DNA of 64,000 bases from Siderastrea siderea (Eukaryota > Cnidaria > Anthozoa > Scleractinia > Rhizangiidae), in NCBI GenBank assembly GCA_964030785.1, contig OZ034968.1, forward strand, positions 43,896,186 to 43,960,185, in the 5' to 3' direction. The notes under the pieces are model-generated. The model worked only from the letters and a program-made list of their open reading frames with translations. It did not search any database and was not told where the DNA came from. Numbering within the stretch: position 1 is the first letter of the stretch; each line of letters starts with the position of its first letter. This document shows, piece by piece, positions 26,034 to 37,300 of this stretch. The position numbers and the translations under genes are program-made.

Positions 26034-27228
26034 ATGGACCTTATCCCTGTTTTCCTCGCTTTGGGAGCATTCTTGAATTATCAAATGCAACTCCAACAGC
26101 AGGCTGTTGCCATATTGCTGATTGTGATGCGGCATAGGCAAGACTGTTTGCGATTAATCCAGGCCATAAAGAGACGGAGACGTACGCTTAGGAATCGCCG
26201 CTTCCGAAATCGGCCTTGGTCTTGGACCCTTCCTCGTCCAGCAGAGTCGTGGTTTGAAATCCATTTTAATGACCGTACTATCCTAGGCGACTTCTTCAGG
26301 AGGCAGCCCCGAATGACAAGAGATACTTTTCAGGCTTTATTAAGGATTCTGGGACATCGCATCTTAAGGCAGGATACCAGATTCAGACAATGTATTAAAC
26401 CTGAAAAAGTTTTGGCCATAGGACTTTATCGGTTGGCACATGGAAATTCGTACATAAGCATAGGGCCTAGTTTTAATGTGGGTAAATCGACGGTAATCGA
26501 GGCAGTACAAGACGTTGTCGGAGCGTTAAACGAGCTTAAGGATGAATACATTCGCTTTCCAGAAACGCCAGCCGAGACGGCACCTACTACCGAAGATTGT
26601 CGGGGCAATTGATGGTACACACGTAAAAATTGCTGCGCCCAAAAACAGCGCAGTAGATTATTTCAGTCGTTTTCAGCAGCACGACTTTAGTATCCAGGCT
26701 GTGGCTGATGGAACACTTAAGTTCCTAGATGTATCTGCTGGTTACCCGGGCAGTATACACGACTCAAGAATGCTGCACAATAGTACTCTGTATTACAGGG
26801 CTGAGGCAGGACATATTCTGACCATGCCAGTAGTAAATGTCAATGGCCACGATATTGGTCCATATTTAGTGGGTGATAGTGCCTACCCAATATCCCCTTG
26901 GCTGCAAAAACCTTTTCCCGAGGCAACGAGAGACAGAAGAGAAATAAAGTTTAACAAAGAGCTTTCGAGCGCTAGGGTAAAAATAGAATGTGCTTTTGGC
27001 TGCCGAAAATCACGCTGGAGAATTCTGCAAAAGTGCCTGGATAGTGAAATCCTATTTTCAGTAAAGATAGCTATTGCATGTGCAGTCCTACACAACTTTT
27101 GCATTAGAATGGGTGATGGCTGGGAGGATAACGGGCCAGGAGATAATGACGACCATGATGAGAATAATGACGATGCAGTCAGAGATGGCGAGGATATCCG
27201 TGATATCTTAAAGGACTTTATTTTTTAG
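26034..27228 (+). pseudogene. HARBI1-like DDE transposase, frame broken
   Basis: The ATG at 26,034 opens a 193-codon frame with an N-terminal helical domain and the helix-turn-helix-like region KPEKVLAIGLYRLAHGNSYISIG. The frame is lost near 26,575-26,600 and continues in another frame with VGAIDGTHVKIAAPK (first D), YPGSIHDSRML (second D), LVGDSAYP, and SSARVKIECAFG (E), the DDE triad of Harbinger transposases. About a dozen residues normally between the two parts appear missing, so this is a small deletion rather than an intron. The C-terminus is acidic (DNDDHDENNDD). Non-functional as it stands. Confidence 0.85.
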
Positions 27229-27234
27229 TTTGAC

Positions 27235-27431
27235 TGAAAAATGTTGATCACTCAGTTATTCCTTATTGTTAATGTTTTAACTGTTCCTGCCCTTAGTAAA
27301 AATATTATTGAGGCCTTAAAATTGTTACAAATGTGAAATATCAATAACAACAAAAAAGGAGAAGTAAAAAACACACTGGTTTTGAGTAATTTCGTGTGTT
27401 CACAACTCTAACATTTTTCGCCACACTTATT
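27235..27431. other. Spacer between Harbinger genes
   Basis: AT-rich sequence between the convergent 3' ends of the transposase and Myb-like genes. It has no gene and no recognised repeat. Confidence 0.5.
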
Positions 27432-27571
27432 TTACTTTTTGCTTGCATTTGTCATATAGTCAGTGAGTGCGCCCAAAAACTGTCCCATCATCGTCATCTG
27501 GTCCTTTTGCATCTTGGAAAAGTTGTCCATGAAGGCCCCTAACTTCTCCTCACTTTCTCTGGAACACTTAA

Positions 27572-28345
27572 GAGGGGATGTCCACTAACATCGAGCGAGT
27601 GGCGGCACATGATGAAAAATAAAATTCCCTCATAAATTTTCCACGGATACCCTATGGCAATCTAAGAAACGTGGTGGCATTTTTTTCTTGAAATTTTTTT
27701 TTTAAGCCCGAAAAAAAAAATTTAACATGTTTACGCCACACGTGTCCTGTAAACGCGCGAAATAAACGTGTATCATACCTTCTCGTAAACTTCGCTCTGT
27801 TTGATTTGCACCCCAGAAAACCCCCATTTTAAACGTGGAAGTTTGCTTTTAAAGTATGTAGGAAGTAATTGAGTCCTGTTTTAGATCTGTGAATTAATTT
27901 TCAAGGCCATGGCGAGCTGCTGAAAATCACTAAAATTCGCTTGCTTTGAATTCTCAATTTGGCACAGTTTTTCAAGAGAAAGTTTTCCTCCCCGGTAAAA
28001 CACCAAATCACTTGAAATTCAGAATTCTTGAAAGAAGAAATACCATTCTAAAATCAGGTTTAAAAATTAGTTTCGGGCTTTTTAACAGCGCCGAGTACAA
28101 ACGCTCTCAAAATCCCGATAATCACAGCATTAACCTGTCAACCAGTACAAACAATAGGCTCGTGCCTCCGACCGAATAGCCGAAAACTTGGAATTTTTTC
28201 CTTGTTTCCTTTGGTATTTGGATGAAAAGTACAGGATAAAGGTCACATCTAGCTTACCTTGAATAAGATTTTGTCTAAATGCCAGGTTTTGTCAAGTTTT
28301 AGGTGTACTGACCAAGGGCCATCTTGACGCGTGGAAATCGACCGT
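27572..28345 (+). repeat. Left arm of the TTAA element
   Basis: Inverted relative to 32,015-32,780. Both arms contain a similar spurious short frame (27,946-28,179 + and 32,078-32,413 -), which supports their common origin rather than coding. Confidence 0.75.
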
Positions 28346-31176
28346 TATCTCCTGGTATCTCCAGATTGACTTTCAACTAATGAATAACGACTCTGCCAAC
28401 ACATTCACATCCCTTAATGAATGGCAAATGAATTTTTAAAATATCCCAGTGTTAATTCCCTGAAGAGACTAAATAACTTTGCAGTGATCTCCACATTAAT
28501 CTCAGAAACCGCACTGTTATTATGGTCTGATTTAACTAAATTTGTCTGTCACGCAACGGGTTCTGGTCAAGTCACAGGATAGGTTTTGGTGATGGGATTG
28601 CAAAAATGGGAAAAAAGTGGAAAGATTCGGACGTTTGAAATAACTTAAGCTATGAAAGAAATTATACAAGATAGAAGGCGATGTAAATAGTGATGGCGTT
28701 TGTTTCAGCAACTCGACCGGAATGACCGTTTCCCGTTTTCATCCCAGATGCCGGACTACCTCAATGTAAAAACAAACCGCAGAGATAGCTGAATGTTTTC
28801 CCGTGATTTAAGCTAAAGCATATCGAAGGCTAACAAAGAAGGCATCCATCTGTTTTTTACAAGTTTCCTGAAAATTTTAAGTTCACTTTTCTCTATAATC
28901 GTAAGTTTTCAATGCGTAGCACTTGGCTACAACTGTTTGTTTACTCACATTCCGTCCTCCTGTTTGGTGTCATGTTACACCGCCGAGTTATGCCTGAAAT
29001 ATCTTTCGACTAGTAAAATAGAGTGATACTACATATGACGGGACTATTCACCACACAATTCTGACCTGTGCAAAACAAGTTGCAGATTACATAGATGTAC
29101 ATTTTGTGACGCTCTGGCGAGAGGAAAAAATTATCACGTGTTCACTAGAAGCAGAAAGTATTAGCTTCCGATAGTCTAAAATAGCAAACATCGATATATT
29201 TTTTTATATCTTATGCAGAGTTCGACTTTTCAAGAGTTCGACTTTTCAAGTCTAATTAATTTCACGGTGAAGGATTTCAATATTATTTGCAAGCCACCAG
29301 TGTTGCGTCAAGGAAGGCGCCTCGAGAAGCTGCCATTTGCGGAAATAATTTTCTTGTTGGAAATCAGGCGTGTGAGAATTTCAGGTGCGGCATTATTGGA
29401 AACTAGACAAAATGTCTTAAGTGCGGATCGGCTTTGAGTAAATGTTCAAAAACAGATAATTTTCGTTAAAAAAAAAGAAAAAAAAAGGAAAACGCCAGAT
29501 TTAACACGCAGCAGGTGTAGAGCGCTTCCTCTATATCGCGCCATTGGAAAAGGATAGGTTCTTTGGAGTTCTCGCAGTCAGGACCCCTGTCACCGAGTAC
29601 AATAGCCAATCAAACCATTATCTCCCTTGGCTGCGAATAGAGGTCACTTATTCTTTTCAGAAACTAGTTGCAGGCGTTTGCGCCTCTTACAAGCAATATG
29701 AACAAGCAGTTGCTGTTCCAGTTGCAAAAAAATACTTTTCGGGTCACACTTCCAGTGTTGGAATCAGCGATATCCACTCAGAAGTTGAGCTTCGTTGATT
29801 TTCTTTAGCACGCGCAAAAGTATTTTTTAATTAGTATTCTTAACATCGCTCTTGTCTGGGAATAGCGCAGAGGGAACTAATCGACGTTGGTCATGTTGAG
29901 TTCTACCAGGGCTGTCTAAGTATGCCTCGAACAGGAAAGTGAGAAAAGCAGACCGTGGAAATGGCAAGTCGGAGTCCAAAGCTATTTTGCAACACATCGG
30001 TGTCTTCCCTCCAGTGGGCTCTGGTAAGTACACTTTCTTCTCATACCCACTTTCGTGCATTCCTCGCTGTGATGGCAGACGTCATTAAGCAGATTAACAC
30101 TACCGTGATACCAGCCCTGAAGACAGTCAACTTCCGGCAAGACAGCGCTGGCTGCTACCACTGCAGGGCCTGCAGGGCCACCATAGTTTGCGCAGGAGTA
30201 CTAGGAGCAGAGCTGGGCGTGGTGTTCAAACTCTTGGCTCCTTTCCCTCCCCTGCGACCGCAAGGCCGGCGGAGACTAAGTCGAATACATTTGTCCTCTT
30301 AAACTCCGGACACGATATCAAGATCCCGGTGGAGAACCATCCTTAAGTGTCATCCGGTGCGCGTCCATTGCAAGCCGTTTAGTTGCCACTTGGAAGATCG
30401 ATGGTGTGAATATACAGTTTTCTAAAGAAGGAATCCGTCCGTGTATGAAGAGCATATGGCGTGGGACCTATAAGACCAATATCTGCGCTGAAATCTAAGG
30501 CCCTGTCATCTGATGTTCTACCGTCCATAGCAGTGCTCTAAGCGAAACCGAGCTCGTTCTCCTCAACCGTGAGAAGACGGAGAAAAATCGCACAACCAAC
30601 TGTCTCTTGATAAACAAGGGGGTTAGTTTCTAGAGAAACTGTGGTGCTGCATCGGTGGGGAAGCGAAACACAAAACTTTGTATTTATCAACTGAGTTGAT
30701 AAGGTAAATTGAGCCACCGTGAAGAGATTGAAAGCTAACGTTTCGAGCGTTAGCCATTCGTCACAAGGATGGTTTTGCACCTTCGTCACCTGCACTGCTC
30801 AGAAGATCAGGCGGAAAGCGACAAAGAGCCCTAAACCTTAGGACTCCTTGTCATGATGAGTTTCAACATGAGTTGAGTTTCAAACTCAACTTAATTTCGA
30901 GTTTCATGTATAAAATTTTAATCCGCTAGGTTTGCCATAAAATGGTTTCACAAGCTTCTAAACAACGAAAAGGACGGTTCCGGCACCCCTGGCCACACCC
31001 CTGGTTTGGGCTTGAGTAAACTCAACATACATTTTTACATTCTCACTCCTGTCTTGACCAATTTTTGAAGACCAATAAATAGAGACCTAATAACAATTTC
31101 TTTTTCAAAGCCCTAGTAACAGGCAAGGTTTTGGCAAGGCTTCACTGCCTCTAATGATACTGATAAATACATAAAT
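28346..31176. other. Interior of the TTAA element, no gene recognised
   Basis: It holds only short frames without recognisable domains. At 30,734-30,754 a palindromic GCTAACG-TTTCGAG-CGTTAGC core with CCATTCGTC downstream resembles the end sequences of Penelope-like retroelements (low confidence). Confidence 0.4.
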
Positions 31177-31628
31177 ACCGTTAACTGCCACTTATAAGCC
31201 CAACCGCTTACAAGCTCCCCCCGGTTGTAGGCCCATCTACCTGTAAACAAAAAAATACATCCGGTATAAGCTACCTCCGGATATAAGTCGCCCTCTAGTT
31301 TTCCCTGTTTCCTTAATATTAAGCACTCTCACAGAACACTACGAAAGTGAACTCTGAGCTTCTGTTTTGTTTCGTTCCGGTTACGTTCGTGTTGTTACAG
31401 TTTTGATTTTGTTGATAAATTAAAATTGAAATGAATTCGATTTATTGTGACATTCAAAGGTTAATTAAAAACTGGTAAATTAAAAACGTATTTCGATCAA
31501 CACTGCTGTGGCTCATTTCGAAACTTATAAGCCCCCCCCCCCGGATATAAGCCCTTCCGTTTATAAGCCCACCCAAAACCCCTTACAAAGTTGTATAAGC
31601 CCAGGGCTTATAAGTGGCAGTTGACGGT
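31177..31628. mobile_element. 452-bp MITE with AAT target duplication
   Basis: Ends ACCGTTAACTGCCACTTATAA (left) and its near-perfect complement (right, one mismatch) are flanked by AAT at 31,174-31,176 and 31,629-31,631. The interior has repeated TTATAAGCCC blocks. No coding capacity. Confidence 0.7.
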
Positions 31629-32014
31629 AATCGGTCCTTGGGTCCACAGGTTTTCAAAGTTCTCATTGCTTTGTTTTTGTTTGTTTGTTTTTTGCTTGCT
31701 TGTTGTTGTTGTTGTTTTTTTTTTGTTTCCTGTGCATTTCCCCCTTCAAGTCAAACCCGACGTCAGGTAAAATGAAGTGCGTGACATTTTGTTCCGTGAC
31801 TCAAACTAAACAGGCTTGTAAGCTTTCGGCAAGAAATTATCGTTTCGAAATTTTACAACGAATACAGATCAAGAAAAGACGTCTTATAGAAGAAAACTCT
31901 TTTGAAGTTCAAATAAGGCAAAATCATTTTATTCCTGCAGGTTCTTCATTTTAACAAAAGGAGGCGGGATGGAAATAAGTCATTTGGGTTGATTGCCAAT
32001 ACGCGATGCTTCAG

Positions 32015-32780
32015 TGATGTTGTTGACCCCGGACGCCAAGATGGTTATTATGAAAGTGTACGCACAGAACCTGACATTTAGACAATACCATTTTCAGGTG
32101 AGCTAGACATTACCTTTCTGCTGTGGATTACAACCGAATACCAACCAAAATAGAAGAAATGTCCACATTTTCGGTTATTTGGTCGGAGGTATGTGCCAAT
32201 TGTTGACGTGTTAATGTTGTAATTATCGGGATTTTGAGAGCGTTTGTACTCGGCGCTGATAAAAAGCCCGAAACTAATTTTTAAACCTGGTTTAAGAACG
32301 GCATTTCCTCTTTCAAGAATTCTGAATTTCAAGTGATTCGGTATTTTACCGGGGAGGGAAACTTTCTCTTGAAAAACTGTGCCAAATTGAGAATTCAAAG
32401 CAAGCGAATTCACGTGGTTTTCAGCAGCCTGCCATGACCTTGAAAATTATTCCACAAAAGAATAATTTGACTCAAATTACTTGTAAACTCTTCAACAGCA
32501 AATTTCTAAGCTCAAAACAGGATTGTTCCATGACGCGAATTAAACAGAGCGAAGTTTACGAGAAGGTATGATTCGCGTTTATTCGGGTTGTTTATAGAGA
32601 CAGGTAGTGCGGTAACGGTTTTTTAATTTTTTGGAGGTTTAAAAATAGTTTCTCAACAAAAAATGCCACCACGTTTCTAGAGCTACCATAAGGTGTCTCT
32701 GGGCGAAAAACGGAGAATTTTGATTTTTCATCATGTGCCACATATTTACGATTTCGCTCTGTCTTAGTGGACATTGCCTC
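32015..32780 (-). repeat. Right arm of the TTAA element
   Basis: Inverted copy of the left arm. It ends with the terminal CCTC adjacent to TTAA. Confidence 0.75.
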
Positions 32781-33804
32781 TTAAGGCTTTCACTGAATTC
32801 TATTCGTTCTTCATCATCATCTTCGTCTTCAGGTCGAGCCCTTTTTTTGGTTTGTTTTTTCCTCTCCCTTCTCATTTCTTTTTTTTTTCTCTTCGCTACT
32901 TGCAGGGCTGCTTGCCGCTGAGTTTTCTTGACTTGTTGAGGGTTGTGAATCACCACTCTCCCCTCCATTTGAGCTCGACCCGGCGGAGGAACAAGGTTGA
33001 TTTATGCTAGCGCCAGCTTCTGATACATATTGAAGGGTGACGATATCCCTGCAACCCAGAATTTTATCTATTTCATCATAGAAGAGACTCTTCTTTATAG
33101 AGCCACCGGTTTGCTTGCGGTTCCATTCTTTTGCCGCCTTGTATTTATCAATTAAATACTTCATTTTTTTCATGCACTTGTCTACAGTCCTGCTAGTTTT
33201 TGCACGGGCATTGAGATTTTCGCAGATGTTTCTCCAGGCATTGCGGGACTCTTTGCTTTCAATAAACTCGTGGTTTTCAGCCCAAAGCTGGACCAGAAGT
33301 TTTTGCTGATCTTGCGAGCACGTGTTGTAGGACTTCTTACCCGGCTGCTTTTCAGAGTCCGGGCTTGTTTCATTGCCCTCAAATGAAGCTGGCGACTCAG
33401 ACTGACTGCAAGTTGCTGCTTGCTGGTACTGCTCTGGCGAATAGGAGTTCGGGGAATACATGGAGTAACTATACGGAAATTGTGGATAATAATCGGGCGC
33501 GTAGAAGCGGTGTCCATCCATTTTGGCTGCTTTTTGCAGTATGGAAATTTAGACTGCTTCAGTCCATCATTTCAACACATGCATGGGTTTACCTGACAGA
33601 TTAATGGCTAAAAAAACATAATTGTTTGATTTTCAAAAATTTAGCCTGCCTCGAGGCAGCACTTCGGTGTCTTTTGAAGTTTTTTGCGAATCGCTAAATT
33701 TTAGAAATCCGCCAATATTTGGCAACGAGGGGTCGCATTGATATCTAGAAACCAATGACAGATTCTTGACGTTACATAAACATCAATTCGCCTAGTGCGA
33801 CCCC

Positions 33805-33906
33805 GGCCATATTCAGTTTGCAAAATTCAAAACCGACAAAATGACTGGCGCCCAGGCTTCGCTCGTCCATCCAAGATGGCGGCGCCCTTGCTTTCCTGCT
33901 GTCCCT
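33805..33906 (+). promoter_or_regulatory. TATA-less promoter and 5' non-coding exon of the XPG/CXC gene
   Basis: Contains CCAAGATGGCGGCGCC, a YY1-type initiator site, followed by a splice donor CCCT/GTAAGT at 33,907. The matching acceptor TTCTTCTAG ends at 34,306, just before the first ATG. Confidence 0.5.
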
Positions 33907-34306
33907 GTAAGTATCTGAACAAAATGTTTAAGCTCCTTTGGAAATATGTTCAAGTTATGTGCATAACATAAAAATAACATATTTTTTATCCATTTGAATG
34001 GTTTTAAGCCTGTTTAGAGTGAAATCGTTCGTACAGAAATGCTCCTGTTCGAGTTGGACTAGCTCATCGTAAAAAGGAGAGTACTGTAGACCTACTACAC
34101 GCAAATACTATTCTCTTTTGTATCTTTTGCAATTGGACATGTTGTTTCAATCATTTTTATAGTCTTAAGGCCTATCTTCTATATCTGTAGGTTCAACAAA
34201 TACTGTTAACTGTTTGAATTGTAGGGAGAAAAATGGCAATGTTTTTAATTAAAGTGTTAAGAACTCGTCACAGTGTAGCTAACTTGAAAGTCCATTTTTC
34301 TTCTAG

Positions 34307-37300
34307 GAGCTTTATCGGCAATGTCGGTTGATGGGAAAAAGTGTATAATTTGCCAGGAATCTACAAAAGAATCATTAAAGTGTCCATTAAACAGCCATGG
34401 ACCATCTGAGGTCAACAAGGAAGCGTATGTGGCTTTCTAGCAAAATGTTAGCAGCTTTCGCGCAGCAAACGCGTTACCCGTGGAGCTTAAATTTGCCGGC
34501 GATGTTGATGTAGATTGCCTTGCTCTTAATATGGCTTCCTGGCACAAGTCCTGTCACCTGAAGTTTAGTTTTTCAAAGCTAAAGAAAGCTCAAGAGCGTG
34601 CCGGCCGAAAACGAAGCGAAGACAGCAGAGCAGATGAGGAGGGAAGAACACCACCGAAAAGCAGAAAACGCCAGCCTGTTTCTGAAGAGCGATCGCTGTG
34701 TTTATTCTTTTCAGGAGGAGACGACGGCGATAAGCTTCACTGTTTCTCGATGCTTGAAACTGATAGGAACATCCGTCAAATGGCCCTTGCACTTGAAGAT
34801 TTTGAATTGTTAGGTCGTATGTCAGAGGGAGACTTAATTGCTATTGAAGCAAAATACCATTTGAAATGTCTGATCTCGTTAAGAAATCGTTATAGATCAT
34901 TCTGTGCACAAAAAACCCAAGATTCAAACGATAGAGCGGAGGATGAAAACATGGACGAATCAGTAACATTTGTCGAGCTGGTTGAGTACATTGAAGGATG
35001 TTTAGAAAACGGAACTCATCTGGTCAAACTTTCTGAGCTGTCGTCGTTGTACATCGAGAGACTCGAAGATCTTGGAATTAAAAAGATCGTAAATAAAACC
35101 AGGTTAAAGAATGCATTGTTGGGGCATTATAATGGCACTCTACAAGAACAAACTGATGGAAGAAACACTGTCTTAGTTTTCAGGGAGGCAATAAGTAGCC
35201 TATTGAAGGATGTCTTGAAACAACGCGACTTTTCAGAAGATGCTGAAATTCTAGCGAAGGCTGCAACGATCTTAAGGAAAGACATTTTTGCTCACAAAGG
35301 ATTTAATTTTTCCGGATGTTTTCCAATGGACTGCCAATCAAAATATTTACCATCTAGCTTAAAGTCTCTGGTTTCTATGATTCTAAATGGACTTAACACT
35401 AAGGATCAAGAGCATTCTGAAAGCCAAACATGTTTGACAGTGTGTGAGACAATCATTTTCATTCCAAGAAAAGATCCTGCAAGACCAAAAGTGGTCAGTC
35501 TCGCCATTCAGGATCTCGTGAACCATGTTTACCTCTGTATGTTGGATTGAGCTTCTTTAGCTCAACAAGAAGCAAAACACTTATTAAAAAGATGTATCAA
35601 ATGGGCATTTCTACCTCCTACGATCGCATCATGGAAATAGAAGACTGGCTAGCGAGGTCTCTTTGCGAGCGCTACAGGGAAGATGGATGCGTTGCACCTG
35701 CTTGTTTAAGAAAAGGTCTATTTTCTGTGGGCGCGCTTGATAATCTGGATCATAACCCGAGCTCTACCACCTCAGTCTCCTCGTTTCACGGAACTGGTAT
35801 CAGCATCTTTCAGTTTCCAACGGAACGTGTACCCGGTGAAAGTAGGTCCCCAATAAAAGTTCCGCCGACAGCAACAGAACACCAAGGATTACCAGAAAGC
35901 TATGTAACGGTCCCTACAGTCCCACTTAACACAAGTTCAGTTTCTGTTCCAGCCTGCAACATGACACCATGTCACGGCGACGGCAATATTGACGACGCTA
36001 TACAGCAAGAAGGTCACTGGGTGAACCACGCTTTATCCAAACTCAGCAACGATGACGTAAGCGCTGAAGATTCCATTACATGGGCTACTTATCACTCTAG
36101 AAATCAGCAACAAACGAACGATCCGCCTGCTATAACAGCACTTCTTCCTTTGTTTTACGAAAAGGCAGATACACCTGCGATGATAAAACATGGTATGGAT
36201 GTGCTAAGAGAAGCGACATCATTTCTCAATCCAGGACAAGTACCAGTCATTACCCTGGACCAGCCTCTGTTTGCGTTGGCAAAAGCCATTCAGTGGCAGT
36301 GGCCAGTTGAATATGGAGAAGATAGGTTCGTAGTAATGTTCGGTGGATTCCATTTGGAGATGGCGACGTGGAGCACGGTTGGCGATCTCCTTGACGGTAG
36401 TGGCTGGACCACCATTCTAACAGAAGCGGAGGTGGCTTCTTCTGGCATAGCGCAAGGCTTATTAAAGGCATCTCATCTTACCAGGACAAGGTATTATTAT
36501 TTTAGCAACATTATCATCATCATCATCATCATCATTTTTACTATAATTATTATTATTCGAGAATACACATTGACAGTGTTGCTAGGTTATTTATGCAAGA
36601 TTTTATCTCTTATTTCACTTCAGACATGCTCACCAAGTTACCTTACTGGTCCTTCACAGCATGAAGCAAGAAGCCTACCTGGCTTCCGCTAGTGATGAAG
36701 CTTCACTTGCAGATTGGGAGAACGCCATGAGACAGAGAAGTCCGACATTTCTCTTCTGGGACTTGGTTATGAAATATGAGACCCTGGTTCTCATATTTGT
36801 CCGCGCACACCGGGAACGCAATTTCTCGCTGTTTGTGGAGGTGCTAGAGCCACTGGTGCCATTATTCTTCGCCCTTGATCACACCAACTATGCCCGCTGG
36901 GTTCCCATTCATATCAGAGATATGAAATCTCTTCCTGAGTCCGTCAGATGTGAATTTCAGGAGCGTCATCACTGGGTTCCTTCGAATACGGGAAACAAAT
37001 TCTCTTCAATGCCGCTGGACCAAGCCCATGAACAGGAGAATAAGATGGTCAAAGGTTCTGGTGGTGTAGTTCGTCTAACTGAGAATCCTGTAGCCTTCAG
37101 GTAAGGGTACAGACGAACAATATAAAATTGTGCAACGTAATGCGTGTCTCTAAATAAACGCTGCGTCAAAAAGTGTGTAAATGATGTTTTGTTCTTCCTC
37201 AGTATACACTAAATCTCGAAAAGGTATTCACATTTCGGGTTATTTGGAACCAAGCAATAACAACAATTATCGAATAATAGAAAACTAGCCCTTATACAAT

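Larger units (their letters stand above)
27572..32780. mobile_element. 5.2-kb TTAA-type transposon with long inverted ends
   Basis: Direct TTAA copies at 27,568-27,571 and 32,781-32,784 flank it. Both ends begin GAGG--ATGTCCACTAA and form inverted arms of about 770 bp (27,572-28,345 and 32,015-32,780), each with many mismatches and small indels. The TTAA duplication fits piggyBac or Kolobok-like elements. No transposase is recognised inside, so it is probably non-autonomous. Confidence 0.8.
27432..33521 (-). pseudogene. Harbinger Myb/SANT-like gene, split by a 5.2-kb insertion
   Basis: The N-terminal part (33,521 to about 32,880) has a Tyr/Ser/Pro-rich head and a trihelix Myb/SANT-like domain (SQDQQKLLVQLWAENHEFIE ... 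WRNICENLN ... CMKKMKYLIDKYKAAKEWNRK). A frame change occurs in an A-run near 32,870-32,890. The next part has KKRARPEDEDDDEERIEF. The C-terminal part (27,566-27,432), LGAFMDNFSKMQKDQMTM, lies on the other side of the TTAA insertion. The two halves are in the same frame across a single TTAA. In Harbinger elements this protein helps transposase binding and nuclear import. Confidence 0.8.
25789..33804. mobile_element. PIF/Harbinger transposon (8.0 kb including insertion)
   Basis: The ends are 17-bp perfect inverted repeats GGGGTCGCACTAGGCGA (25,789-25,805) and its complement (33,788-33,804). Inside are a HARBI1-type DDE transposase on the + strand and a Myb/SANT-like gene on the minus strand, the standard two-gene set of Harbinger. 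A TWA target duplication was not visible at the boundaries. A 5.2-kb TTAA element has inserted into the Myb-like gene, so the original Harbinger would be about 2.8 kb. Confidence 0.8.

Noticed and set aside
27946..32413. Similar short frames at 27,946-28,179 (+) and 32,078-32,413 (-) as a duplicated gene
   Set aside because: They lie in the two inverted arms of the TTAA element, so their similarity reflects the repeat, not coding selection.
25780..33810. TWA target duplication at the Harbinger ends
   Set aside because: The flanks are GTA on the left and GGC on the right. No 3-bp duplication could be aligned.
36491..36623. Ile-rich protein tail encoded by ATC/ATT repeats
   Set aside because: This is an intron: donor AG/GTATT and acceptor TTTCACTTCAG are present, and the downstream frame continues the protein.
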